Both the position numbers and the translations under genes were made by a program. From Phascolomyces articulosus (taxonomy: Eukaryota > Mucoromycota > Mucoromycetes > Mucorales > Lichtheimiaceae): a DNA stretch of 64,000 nucleotides. The notes beneath the pieces were generated by a model, which did no database searches, was not told the origin of the DNA, and worked only from the letters and a program-made list of their open reading frames with translations. Location of the stretch: the NCBI GenBank assembly GCA_025677815.1, contig JAIXMP010000010.1, positions 1,116,001 to 1,180,000 on the forward strand. The letters are read 5' to 3'. This document shows, one piece after another, positions 52,701 to 62,983 of this stretch (positions within the stretch are counted from its first letter, which is position 1; each line of letters opens with the position of its first letter).

Positions 52701-52839
52701 TTCCATACATTAGCTGTACAACAAGAAATTACGGGAATATTTGAGTGATCCAGCTGACAGTGTAATGGGGCGTGGACAAGTTAAATATACACTTGAAAAT
52801 GTGGATCGATTTTCCATGGTCCGAAGTCGAATTCCTTGA
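49773..52839 (+). CDS. TAPT1/Emp65 family ER membrane protein
   Basis: Eight exons: 49773-50632, 50720-51066, 51158-51325, 51481-51806, 51940-52008, 52110-52369, 52462-52597, 52714-52839. They sum to 2,292 nt (763 residues). The first 200 residues are Ser/Thr/Pro-rich with a basic patch (SRKKKKRKGPK). The core matches the TAPT1 (DUF747) family: FSFWDYLRDELTVSDF, RERITNFLSVPAAIEKLMGF, FGFVVCLDSFLYTFTILPLR, YHSIRGQAVLKLYVVFNVLE, GGDILDALF, NQFVEIKQSVFKKFERENLF, and KHAFITKFNQI. Yeast Emp65 and animal TAPT1 are multi-pass ER proteins tied to folding, trafficking or ciliary function. The tail after the last helix is charged. A likely loop insert (about 51410-51560 coding) is Ser/Pro-rich. Confidence 0.93.
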
Positions 52840-53689
52840 CAGCTTTATTTTTTTCTTCCCTTGAATGAATGACTCGGCATGAGGATTTTTATTTTATTTT
52901 AGATTAAAAAAATATAATAACTAATAACATAATAATGATATTGTAATAATATATTTATAATAAAATAAACAATGAAAACATTATCCAAAGCTATTGATAA
53001 ATGTTGTTGTACCATTGTCACATGGACAGAGACTAAATCAAAAATTCACCTGTGGAAACAAATTATCTACTGACAAAATAACTGATATGTAGAAACATGG
53101 ATACTGATGATTATTGCTGTTGGTGAACTAAAAATCGTGTGATTATATCATTATTACATAGTTTCATTATGACATCTTCTGAGTCCTGATATTGCTAATG
53201 GTATGCAAAGTGGAAGTGGGCATCCATAAGTGCCATTGAAAGTTGGCATCGTGATTATATAATCGCAAGCCTGGTTTATGTTGTATGCATTAAACTTGAA
53301 TGTTTTAGTTTTATTTTTCATATAGTTTTAACTTAGCAGAACGACCTATTAGCTGAAAACAAAATAGTAGTGACCAGGAGACTGAAAAATAGGCTATATT
53401 ATCATCCAATGCTCGTTAAGCCTATCTCTATTATTAAGCTCGCTGATAGCTCACCAAACGGGTTACTTTAAACCATAATCAAGGTAGTGGTAGAGAGCTT
53501 CACAGAGTTTGTCCCATCATATTATTAACAACAAAGATTTGTCAAAAGGAAATTACCACCTGTTACATTTATACACCATATTTTACCACAGCGTACTTAT
53601 TGTTGTATCTTGTACAACTAACATTCTTACATTTCACAGGCACGCATCATACCAATTTTTAGCACCTAAAAAATTATGAGTTTTATATT
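52840..53689. other. AT-rich intergenic stretch
   Basis: 3' flank of the TAPT1 gene and sequence in which I see no gene. Confidence 0.45.
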
Positions 53690-54600
53690 CTAGGTCAAAC
53701 CTAAAGCTCCATTTAGTAAAAGTATTGTTACTCTCGATGGAGTACAGGTTGAAATGGATGATTGATCTGCTATGGAGAAGTATTATTACATGTATGGTGA
53801 ATCATCTTCGTATTCAAAAGCATCCGTTCGAGTGAAAGAAAAAATCATTTCATTGTCTGATTGATAAGCTGAAAGTTTATATATTTGGATATCCTTGCAA
53901 TGAACTAACCACTTTTTGATGTTTTTTGATGGATATTACTAACAGTAATATGGATTCCGGATCATACAAATTACCTTGGTGGAACTAATACCTCGTTGAG
54001 AATTTCGTAAAAGATATAACACTTTTTTATGTCTTGTCTAAAGCAGAAGCTCGGATCATTACTTTCCAAAATGTCAAAGATTTACGCCGTGTACTATTTT
54101 CTTACTACAGCGAAACAGATGGAATGAAATCCTCCTACTGCCTTGTGTACTACAATTTTTTTGCATGTAAGCTAATAATTCTTAACAGTCTTTTTCTGAT
54201 ACATGATATTATTATTTTATATATTGTTCCTAATAATGATATTAAAATACCATAAGCGTTTAATCTGGAAATAGAAGAAATTGAATCATAAATACCCACG
54301 ATTGAATGGTGGAGGTCATTCATTTATTTACAAAGGCATGTTCGATAATGCTGTCTATCAGATGAATTCGAATCGTTGGTATCTTTATCTGATTTTGGTT
54401 AAGTCGAATTTTTTTTCTTAATATCTACTCAACTAATTGTAAATAGATGTTTTTTGCGCATCAAACCATTTCAAATTTTTCGGATATATGGGTATGTGAT
54501 ATGCTTCTGAGTAATAAGGCATACCACCGCCACATTCCTTCCAAATACAAAATATAAAATAATTTCCATTTTAGGGACAACGTTGATTTTGAGCAAATGG
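53690..54600 (+). pseudogene. Possible decayed coding sequence
   Basis: Frames such as KPKAPFSKSIVTLDGVQVEM, then KYYYMYGESSSYSKASVRVK (about 53695-53865), and MFDNAVYQMNSNRWYLYLIL (about 54345) look protein-like but are broken by stops and lie in different frames. They may be remains of a repeated gene. No family is recognised and the limits are rough. Confidence 0.3.
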
Positions 54601-54678
54601 AAGCCCTGTGCACAAAGTGATATTTCTCTAAATTTATGAGTGATCAGTTGTATTAAATATTACAAATATACGAATAAA

Positions 54679-55743
54679 TTATTCGGATTTTACTACCAAT
54701 CTATCTTTATTTTGTACATAATTCTCTCGATAAGCAGCATATAATGAAACACCACCACCAGGTCCAGTAAAGATGGAACCCACCACCAAAACCAATAATC
54801 CACCAAAACCGCTTTCGAGTAATGACCAAAATGCGCATCCTGCCCAACATATAATCAAGTCAACCAAAAAGAGATGGGACGCACTAATAATTCCTGTTTG
54901 CTCTATGGACATAGCTGTCAACTTGTCACGATACAGTGTCCATAAATCCACAAAGGTTTCAACATTCAAAAATCCACGTCCGCCTGCACGGAATAACATG
55001 ACATAGTAACAAATGGCATTCATAACACCTAAGACAAGGTGCACTGTTTCTACAGCACTCTTTTGATCTGCTACGCGACGTTTTTGTTGTGTTTGATAAT
55101 TGATGCGTGATTCCATAGGTTTCTCCATACCAGCAAATGTTGATGTTGAAAATAAATAAATGGGAGCCACCACAAGAGGAGCAAACTGCCACAAGGTAAC
55201 GACCACTGTTTGAGTATGTGAAAAGGGTTCACCAGCTAGTAACATGGCCATACTTGGAATAACAAATCCTGCTAAAATAGCAATCAGAATTGCCGTCGCC
55301 CTGGCCGACTTGATGGAATAGTCTGCAATATTTGAGTTGTCATCACCATAACAGAAATAATACATAGGTATCCAAGGCGCAAATATTATAACAGAGACAG
55401 AAAATACGTTGGCCGCCATACCCCAGAGAGCAACAGCACCTAATAAAGCGTTGGATTTGGCACGCGACCCTTCGACAGCCCATATGGCTAAAACCGACGT
55501 GGCTAATCCCAATACTAACCAAGAAATAATATTGCCCAGAGGATCATTAATGGCATGAGTGAAAATGTTGACGATCTTACACAGAAAATTGTCAATACTG
55601 ACGATACCAGTCAGGTCAGTACCCTTGTAACCTGGGCAAAGTGCATCGAAGTGTGGACCAAAAGGAAGTGCCATAAGGTGTCTGAGGGTCAAGGTCGCAA
55701 TAGGTAAACCCACTGCAGCTGACAACATGAATTTTATTGCCAT
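54679..55743 (-). CDS. Intronless polytopic membrane protein of unknown function
   Basis: A single 354-residue frame with about eight hydrophobic helices, for example MLSAAVGLPIATLTLRHLMA, ISWLVLGLATSVLAIWAV, ALLGAVALWGMAANVFSVSV, ATAILIAILAGFVIPSMAML, VVTLWQFAPLVVAPIYLF, LVLGVMNAICYYVMLF and GGLLVLVVGSIFTGPGGGVS. A lumenal loop after helix 1 has PGYKGTDLTG and a Cys pair. A charged loop (YQTQQKRRVADQKSAVETVH) precedes helix 6. GC content is higher and codon use looks more even than in neighbouring AT-rich DNA, and it is intronless among intron-rich genes. Some fungal secondary-metabolite and transfer-acquired membrane proteins look like this, but I cannot name a family. Confidence 0.75.
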   Translation of the reverse strand: MAIKFMLSAAVGLPIATLTLRHLMALPFGPHFDALCPGYKGTDLTGIVSIDNFLCKIVNIFTHAINDPLGNIISWLVLGLATSVLAIWAVEGSRAKSNALLGAVALWGMAANVFSVSVIIFAPWIPMYYFCYGDDNSNIADYSIKSARATAILIAILAGFVIPSMAMLLAGEPFSHTQTVVVTLWQFAPLVVAPIYLFSTSTFAGMEKPMESRINYQTQQKRRVADQKSAVETVHLVLGVMNAICYYVMLFRAGGRGFLNVETFVDLWTLYRDKLTAMSIEQTGIISASHLFLVDLIICWAGCAFWSLLESGFGGLLVLVVGSIFTGPGGGVSLYAAYRENYVQNKDRLVVKSE

Positions 55744-56659
55744 GATATAATAAAAAAGCTATTGTTGCTGTTGCTGTTGCTGTTGCTATGGTAATAATAA
55801 AAAGTTATGAAGTAAAAAAAAAAAAAAAAAAAAAAACGAATATAAATCCTGGAATGGAATCTTGCTAATATAGATAATGATTACGGAGAAGAAATTTAAA
55901 AAAAAAGAATTTAAGGAGAGAGAGCCCATCCGATGCAACACGTTTTTGAGGGCGTATTCGTATATAGCTAGTAAATTTTCATATTAAGTTTATGCATGTA
56001 TGCCTCCGTTAAGATACCGATTAATTTCTCTGTATATGTAGTGAATCTTCTCGATGTAATATAATCAGTTTTCTTGGTATTCGTTGATCAAGCCATAATA
56101 TAGTAAATGGTTTAAACTGACATATAATATTCCTGCTATTAAATAAAAAGTAGATGAATAAAAAAACGATATTGGTAAGGGTTTAGTTAGATGTGGAATA
56201 AACACACATTTATTTAAAGGCTAACAGATCCTACATACACATACATGTATAATAGCCTTTTAAGTGTTGCGTCTTTTTTTGCATCTACGTACCACATCCA
56301 TTTTTAATATACGGTTAAAATTTTGTCTTTTAATATGTATCCGAAGATCTATCGCCTGGTATGGCATCCCGATCGAGACCGCTCAAAAAAATGATAAAAG
56401 AATATAAAAAACTTATTGGGTTATAAGGAAAAGATCGAGGTAAGGGGGTAAAAAGAATCAATTAAAATTAAATGAAAAAAGAAGAGTGTTACCATGTGTA
56501 TAATTAATAGAATATATAAAATATATTCTTTAGAAGTATGTGTTTGTAGTACGTTGTGGATGAAGCATGAATTTATAAGGAAACGTCGAGATAGAAACAT
56601 ACTAAGATATAAATTGAGGTGTGAAAGGAAAATATAAAAAGGGGAAGTAAAAGAAAAGA
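55744..56659. other. Intergenic stretch
   Basis: Promoter side of the intronless membrane gene, with TTGCTG repeats (55763-55786) and a run of about 22 A from 55816. The rest is AT-rich without a gene. Confidence 0.5.
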
Positions 56660-57180
56660 TCAATAAACACCCATTTTGCTCAGAGTTCGGAGGATCAATC
56701 CAAGAAATCAAGGTAGCGCCAGGATTGTTGTCACAGTATTGCTGTTGATTGCTCTCTGGATGTTGAAGTGCATCCATTTCTGATAATGTTATGCAGACTA
56801 TTGGCCAAGTTGTATTGATAATGGATTTTGTTTGCTGATTTGGGGGGGGGATTGGGGTAGTATATTGAATAAGTGCGATATAGGATCTTTATAATGACTT
56901 ATAGGCAAGTTGAGGCAGTGGTGAACATGAAGACAAAGTAGAGCATGTTGTTTATTTAGGGAGTGGTATCCGCATTTGATGCATGGTTTTGGTAGACCGC
57001 CCGGGAGCCAGCCCATACGCCATCTTATACAACGACTACGTTCCTTCCGTGTCATGGGAATCCACAAGATAGGGTCCAATATTAATTTTGGTCGGCAGAG
57101 AGCAAGTAAACCGTTTGGGTTATCGTTTGTTGTAAGTTCAAGGCGTTGATGTTGGAATATTTTTTTGGTTTGTAATATAC
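56660..57180 (-). mobile_element. 3' fragment of a LINE-type retrotransposon
   Basis: On the - strand from about 57180 the frame reads LLALCRPKLILDPILWIPM, RKERSRCIRWRMGWLPGG, then a zinc-binding end CIKCGYHSLNKQHALLCLHV and DPISHLFNILPQSP. After one frameshift it continues TWPIVCITLSEMDALQHPE and ISWIDPP to a stop near 56665. This is the layout of the C-terminal Cys/His region behind reverse transcriptase in LINE elements of these fungi. The reverse transcriptase itself is absent, so it is a 5'-truncated dead copy. The left side meets AT-rich DNA, the right side a distinct repeat-like stretch at 57181. Confidence 0.6.
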
Positions 57181-57300
57181 TAAACTAGCAATCCTTTTCT
57201 CGCTTCGCTTGAATAAATCCCTTCCGCTTCGCTTCGTGTCATTTAACAGGTTCGCGTTGCAAGGGGGTATCCCCCCATTGACCCCCTATACACCCACTGC
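57181..57300. repeat. CGCTTCG-rich repeat-like stretch
   Basis: CTCGCTTCGCTTG and CCGCTTCGCTTCG occur 30 bases apart, followed by GGGGGTATCCCCCC and CCCCCTATACACCC. It is GC-rich against AT-rich surroundings and probably part of a dispersed repeat between the LINE fragment and the palindrome pair. Confidence 0.4.
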
Positions 57301-57453
57301 AACCATGTTCAGAGTAGTATAAGAAGTGTTTTATCCAAAGCCATATATTTATTTTGTGTGTTCAAAGATTAATTTTTGTTTTGTATACGTATGTTCAAGT
57401 TTCATTTTAAGTTGAAAACCCAAAGCTTTATATGTTATTATTGCTGGGAAAAA

Positions 57454-57486
57454 ATGATGACAACTAGCTTCGCAAGTTGTCATCAT
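57454..57486. repeat. Palindromic repeat, copy 1
   Basis: Perfect 12-bp arms ATGATGACAACT / AGTTGTCATCAT around the loop AGCTTCGCA, flanked by A-run and T-run. The inverted copy is at 57630-57654. Confidence 0.85.
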
Positions 57487-57629
57487 TTTTTTTTCCTTTT
57501 CTTATCATGATTTAAGTCTAAACCCTATGTTAGTTTCATATCAAAGCTATCGATTAATTAAAAAAAAATACACGCAAATTATTATCTACAATGACTATTA
57601 GGCTTTACAATGCTAACCGGAAAAAACTG

Positions 57630-57654
57630 GAACAACTCGCGAAGCTAGTTGTTT
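57630..57654. repeat. Palindromic repeat, copy 2 (inverted)
   Basis: Core ACAACTCGCGAAGCTAGTTG matches the reverse complement of copy 1 at all but one base, with the same GGAAAAAA and TTTTTTTTCC flanks. Confidence 0.8.
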
Positions 57655-58019
57655 CATTTTTTTTCCCTTTCTGCGTTTCTTTTTTTGATATTCTAAACAC
57701 TACTATAATCTCCAGAAATCATTAATCACACTAAACCCTATGTCATTGAAAAACAGTAATAGCGAATTAGTCTATGGTAATTATATATTGAATAAAAGAA
57801 AATAAGAGGAGTAAAAGAAAAAAAAACGATTTAACAGTGATAGATAGATAAGTAATACAATAATTATGGGTGTTGTGTGATTAGTAAAGGTGATAATGAT
57901 ATATGAAGAGAAGTTTGAAAGAAGCAAGATGCTATAACAGTGATATATATTTGAGTAATAGAATAATAGAGAGGTTTGTGTTGGTGGTAAAAGAGATAAG
58001 GAATAATAAAAACTATGAG

Positions 58020-60353
58020 TTACAAAAGAACTTCATGATATATCACATTTCGAGTGTTAAATCTTTTTTGATCAGGATGTGTAGAATTATCTGGGTTGAG
58101 CATGATTTTGATAGAAGATGGAGTTCTAACCCGAGACATAGCAATATATAAGAGACCGTGAGCAAATGGTGGCTCTAGTAAGTAGAGACCAACACTGTCA
58201 AATGTTTGACCCTGTGCTTTCTTGATTGCCATTGAAAATACCAATCGAACAGGAAATTGAGTTCTTTTGAATTGGGTGGGTGATTGGGCTGGAGAAGAGT
58301 GAGAGTAACACGTGGGATGAGAACCCTGGTACCTGTCTTTGGTACAGTGGCAATTTCAGCTTCAACGACATATGTGCGCCATGACCGAACAATTAACCTC
58401 GTATCATTACAGAGTCCATTTGCAGAATCTAAATTCCGAAGTCGCATGATAGGACAATCAGTTTTGAGTCGAAGATTATGTGATGGAAGGTCAGATGTGT
58501 TTAAGGAATTGAGGAGTGCATTTGGATAATGAATTTGATCCCCAGGATCATCTACTGGATCAGTGCTTTTAAATTCGGATGGTACACCAGAGAATTGATC
58601 AAGAATAAGATCATTCAAAACAGTGAGGACATCTTTGTTTTTAGGCGTTAAAATTGGGACTATGGGAATTTTGCAGTACTGCAACTGCAGTACTTCTTTG
58701 CGGTAGTGATTGGATTTTATCGAACAGGAGATATGGCAAAATCGCTCTGGCAATACCCTTGCAGTTTTCTTGCAGTAATACATTACTTTAATCCCTTAGC
58801 AAAGAATTTTTTTCTTTAAAAAAGAAATGTTTGGCATTTTGTTCAGTTCTATTAACAGTGTGCATATCTTCAAATGATTTATCACCAGGTACATGGCACA
58901 ATAAAAGCCGAAGATGGTATTTTTCAACCTCGCAAGAGGAAGCAGCATACATTCGACCAATGGTACCACCATGACCACGTTTCCAAATCTTCCAACTGCG
59001 CGTGCGCTTGACAAATATAAATCTTCAAGGAAATTAATATAGAGGATATTTTGAACAACACGATCATTTCTATGTAATCTATTATATGTTAAAGTGCTTT
59101 CATGAGCACGGTCTTGAATCACATCTGTGTGATTTTCTCCCTCATCAAAATACACCAGTTGTTCATCTCGAAGATGGATCGCCAACCGTTTATGTGCAGG
59201 AAATTCGTTATGCAAAGGAAATGAAAATAGGCACCAATAACCCTCTGAAACTGAGACATAACGAGCATGAGGATAAGTGTTGATTTCATCGATAATTTCT
59301 TCTTAATCAGTATTAGAATTGGTAGTGAGTTGCTGTTGTACTACTCTTGCAGCAGCGCGATCATGGTTTTTGTAGACATATCTATAAACGTATTTGATTG
59401 AATGGTTGGATGTGCAAATTTCAACGTTAATATGAGCATCATATTTTGTACAAAGGAAAACGTTATGTGGAACCACCTATCAACTATCAAGTCTAACTCC
59501 TGACTTCATCACAGAGTCCCTGTTGTTTCGACGTCGATAAACAGGATAACCATCTTCATTCATTTCTGTTTCCCCCCCAAACTGTTTTGGATAACGTTTG
59601 CTGCATCCATTTTCACCCATATATGGGGATCGTAAATGTAAAAGACCACATGGATCATGCATCATACTTTGTTCGACAGTAGCACGTGCAGCAGGATATA
59701 TTGTAGCATCTGGTAATTCAGCGGAAACAATGTTGTCACAATCTTTGGTAGCAATTGGCTTATTGTAATGGTATATGCCATTACGACGACATGATACAGC
59801 TCATAAGGTCGTTGATTGACACAGCATTTGAGGATATCAAGGGCACATGATGGATGGACGAACGGATGGTTGTATATAGAAATATAAGAATATTAGATAC
59901 CCTAGATAGAAATGTAGATCATTTATATTAGTGTAGATATAGTAATTAGCCTCTTATATTTCGACGTATATAAAAAGAGGGAACTTGCCAGTCAGATCCC
60001 AGTATTATTTTTTATCATACACCACTGTATCTATCTTTCTCTCTATTTCTTTATTATGAGTATTTGGGCTTCCTCACATTGTCCAGCAGAACCCGACTGT
60101 AAGTATACAATGTTGGACCTGCGCTATTATACTTATCTTCATTGGCAAGAATAAGCAAAATATGGACATGCCCTAGCCCTCGCTTTTGATACTCAATAGT
60201 ATGCACGTGAGCAATTACTCTTCCTGAGACCATATTTTTTGTGAGATCATCCATAAGCTGCTTAAATTTCAAACGAAATACGTGAGTACAAATACTGTAT
60301 AGACAGGGAATCTGGAAAGCTGGTAAAAGCTTATGGTGTACCCAGGTTTGCAT
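58020..60353 (-). mobile_element. Decayed Helitron (Rep/helicase transposon)
   Basis: Reading right to left: the Helitron Rep-type N domain (KFKQLMDDLTKNMVSGRVIA, EYQKRGLGHVHILLIL, with the HxH-like motif altered to HVH), then after a gap NIVSAELPDATIYPAARATV, DPCGLLHLRSPYMGENGCSK, and DGYPVYRRRN. Next come VVPHNVFLCTKYDAHINVEI, RYVSVSEGYWCLFSFPLHNE, and, frameshifted, GRMYAASSCEVEKYHLRLLL and FEDMHTVN. The next part is already the C-terminal third of a Pif1-like helicase (CPIMRLRNLDSANGLCNDTR, AIKKAQGQTFDSVGLYL, LYIAMSRVRTP). The Walker A/B region is missing, so a large internal deletion lies near 58790. Stops and frameshifts throughout show a dead copy. The ends could not be fixed. Confidence 0.85.
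59760..60145. other. Foreign segment splitting the Helitron coding sequence
   Basis: Helitron homology stops near 60145 and resumes near 59760. On the + strand the insert has a TATA-like TATATAAAAAGAGG at about 59967, a pyrimidine leader (TCTATCTTTCTCTCTATTTC) and an ATG at 60056 reading MSIWASSHCPAEPDC, then GTAAGT, a good donor site. This looks like a promoter and first exon of some gene, either inserted or captured. No terminal repeats were confirmed. Confidence 0.4.
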
Positions 60354-60368
60354 TTATGAGTACTCGAT

Positions 60369-60398
60369 CTGATCTAAGCTGGATTTATCTTAGATCAG
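60369..60398. repeat. 10-bp inverted repeat (hairpin) beside the Helitron
   Basis: Perfect arms CTGATCTAAG and CTTAGATCAG with a 10-base spacer, just upstream of the Helitron N domain. It may mark an element end or a transcription stop. Confidence 0.8.
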
Positions 60399-61145
60399 GT
60401 TCTTCACACAAAGAGAGAATTATAGTTTTGTTATTGATCATTAATAATGACGCACACCAAAATTGAAACTCTTCCGTGAGAGGTCTAGTCATTTTACCAA
60501 AGGTTGAGGTAGCCCCACATATTTACAAGTAACGCAAAAAGTTTTAATATAGAAACGTAACATTATTCCTGCTTGGGGTAAAATAAAATTTGTTTGATTG
60601 ATTTTTCATATTACAAAAAGAAAACTATCCTAAATTTGCTCTTCTTGCTCCGCTCTTTGAGTTTGTCACACCTATGAAATAAAAGATCCCCAAACTATTT
60701 TTTTTGCTCCATTATAGAGACGAAAGATGATGTTTATATCATATGGATTGTTTATCATAAACAATGCGGTATAGAATAATAATAATAATAATATCAACGA
60801 ATAAGTTGTATAGTTATATATTTTTTTTGATTGGGTATTATAAGCAAAACAACAAAAAGAAAAGAGAATTATAAAAAGTCATACAAAATAAAAATAAAAT
60901 GTATAAAAAAGAAAAATATGATGGAAATAAAAGAGATGATGGGATGATAAAAGGAATAAAATGGCAAAGAAGAAATATGGAGTAAAGTTTAGGAGAGAGA
61001 GTGAAAGAGTTTAGAAGCAAATAAATTGGATGTATAGAGTAATAATAAATTGTGTATAATAATGATGTTTAGTAGTTTTAAGCTGTATATCGAGGATGGT
61101 TTGTTGTATAATAAATGTGTAAAGTGGAGTGAGTTTTTGGGCTTT
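60399..61145. other. AT-rich intergenic stretch
   Basis: No gene seen. The right part is the 3' flank of the MIT-domain gene. Confidence 0.5.
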
Positions 61146-62983
61146 TTACCAAATCCAAGGGATTCTAGATTTAGCTGGGGATGGTGGAGAACAATATTCT
61201 ACAGAGGCAGATGGATCCATTGAAACAGGAGGTTCTTCTTCCTCATCGTCATCGACGTATTCAAGTGTAGACTGTAAAACAACTGGATCTCGGTAACCTG
61301 GAGCTTCCTTGTAAGCAACAGCGGCCTTGAGTGCTGCTGCGATAAGCATATAAAGAGCTTCGGAAGCAAATTCATGTAATCGATATTGTTCATCGGCTTT
61401 CAAGAACAATTTCACACATTCAACACCAAAGTTTTGTGCTTTTTGATGAATATGATATTGACTATCAACCCAGAATAATAATTGAACAATATATCCAAAC
61501 ATAAAATAGGCAATGTCTAAATAATAAAAAAAAAAAAGAACGAGTTAATACTTGTATTTATCGTAATTGGCTTAGTTTCATCTGTCTGTCTGTGTGCTCC
61601 TGTATTTTTATATTCATATTTATCATCCCCAATATATATATATATCACTAAACAGATATATTGATTGTACTTCATATATATAAAAGAATATATACCTGGT
61701 AAAGGAGATTGTTTTACTAAAATAGCACAAGTAACGGTTGTATTGATAATGAATTGACCAAATTGTTTAAATCTTTCCACCGGGTCGGAAGCAGAAGCCA
61801 CACTATTAGCATGCTGTTGTAATATGGATGATGAATGGTCGGATGCATTGTTGTTGTTGGCATTGTTGCTATTGTAGTACACACGACTGGTGGCAATGGT
61901 AGTAATAGTACCAATGGTATTTGAAATCCGAGATAACCCTAACGAGTCAAAGATGGACCGTTTTCTTTCTTGATGTTGTGATGGATCATCTAAAAGTTCA
62001 TCTTCTAAAAATTGTTGTAATCGTTTTTGTCGATGTTGACTTGCAATATTGAGAATTCCAACTCGTTCTTCGACACTAATAATAAAAAATAACAAATAAA
62101 TAAAATATCATTAGTCTGTCTGTCTATTTGTTGTTGTTATGTGTGATATAGAATGCTTCTCTTATTCTCTCTTTTTTTGGGGGAGATAGAGAACAAGAGC
62201 ACCGGAAACCGGAAAGAATACTCTATTTGGGGGGTGGGGTAATAGAAAAGATAAGGTGTGTATACTCATCATAGTGGGGGGAGGAGAAAAGGTCTCGGGC
62301 TGGGATTTTTTTTACCTTGTCAATTTTTCTCGTAAAGCAAATTTCGTTTTTGGGTCAGTTTTGTCTAGATTCAACAATTCTACTTTTAGTACATTTTGAT
62401 CGATGGATTTTGAATGATATATAACACACCACCATATTTATAGATAATACATACTGGGTAAAGCCATAAGAATTTTATCAATGCCAGACAAGTAAATATC
62501 AAGTGCAACTGTCATATTGCCATCTTCATATTCGTCAGCAGCAATAGCAACCAATTTCATGCCCTGAGAGATGCTTCGACGATCCAACATTTCAAAAGGT
62601 GCCATTTGTTGCTGTTGTTGTGATGAAGAAGTATTGGCTGATATAGCTACAGCATCATCTCTAATCTTATCCGCTAGTACCGACATTTCTGAAGTCCATG
62701 AAGTAGAAGGTGTAGGTATAGGGCTCGACGATCTAAAATCATAAGGAGGTGGAGGTGGAGAACTGTTGCTATTGCTTGAACTCGCTTTATAATCCGTGCT
62801 TCGATTCACACGTGGATGAGGTGTTGCTAGATTAGGATTGCTTGTGTTTTGATGTTGTGAATAATAAACGGCAGGTGAGGAGGCATTGAGTGGTAGACGT
62901 GATAATAAAGAAGATGGAGTAGATGTTGTATTAGGTGTATGAGATCGTCGTTTACTATTTGATTTTGACCCTAGGAACGGCAT
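61146..62983 (-). CDS. MIT-domain protein
   Basis: Four exons: 62983-62455, 62382-62316 (or starting at 62379), 62075-61696, 61516-61146. They sum to 1,347 nt (448 residues). Residues 1-110 are Ser/Pro-rich and disordered with a PPPPPY stretch. A MIT domain follows (about 140-215): GMKLVAIAADEYEDGNMTVA, LDIYLSGIDKILMALP, then KTDPKTKFALREKLTSVEER, the classic three-helix pattern. The rest is a conserved helical region (VECVKLFLKADEQYRLHEFA, ALYMLIAAALKAAVAYKE) with an acidic end (EYVDDDEEEEPP). MIT domains bind ESCRT-III tails, so a role in endosomal sorting or membrane scission is likely by family knowledge. The exact orthologue is not clear. Confidence 0.85.

Noticed and set aside
55816..55837. 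22-A run as the tail of a retroposed gene
   Set aside because: It lies at the 5' side of the intronless membrane gene, on the wrong end for a poly-A tail.
59820..60110. Solo LTR interpretation of the Helitron insert
   Set aside because: No matching TG...CA ends with flanking target duplication could be found, so a promoter/first-exon fragment is the safer description.
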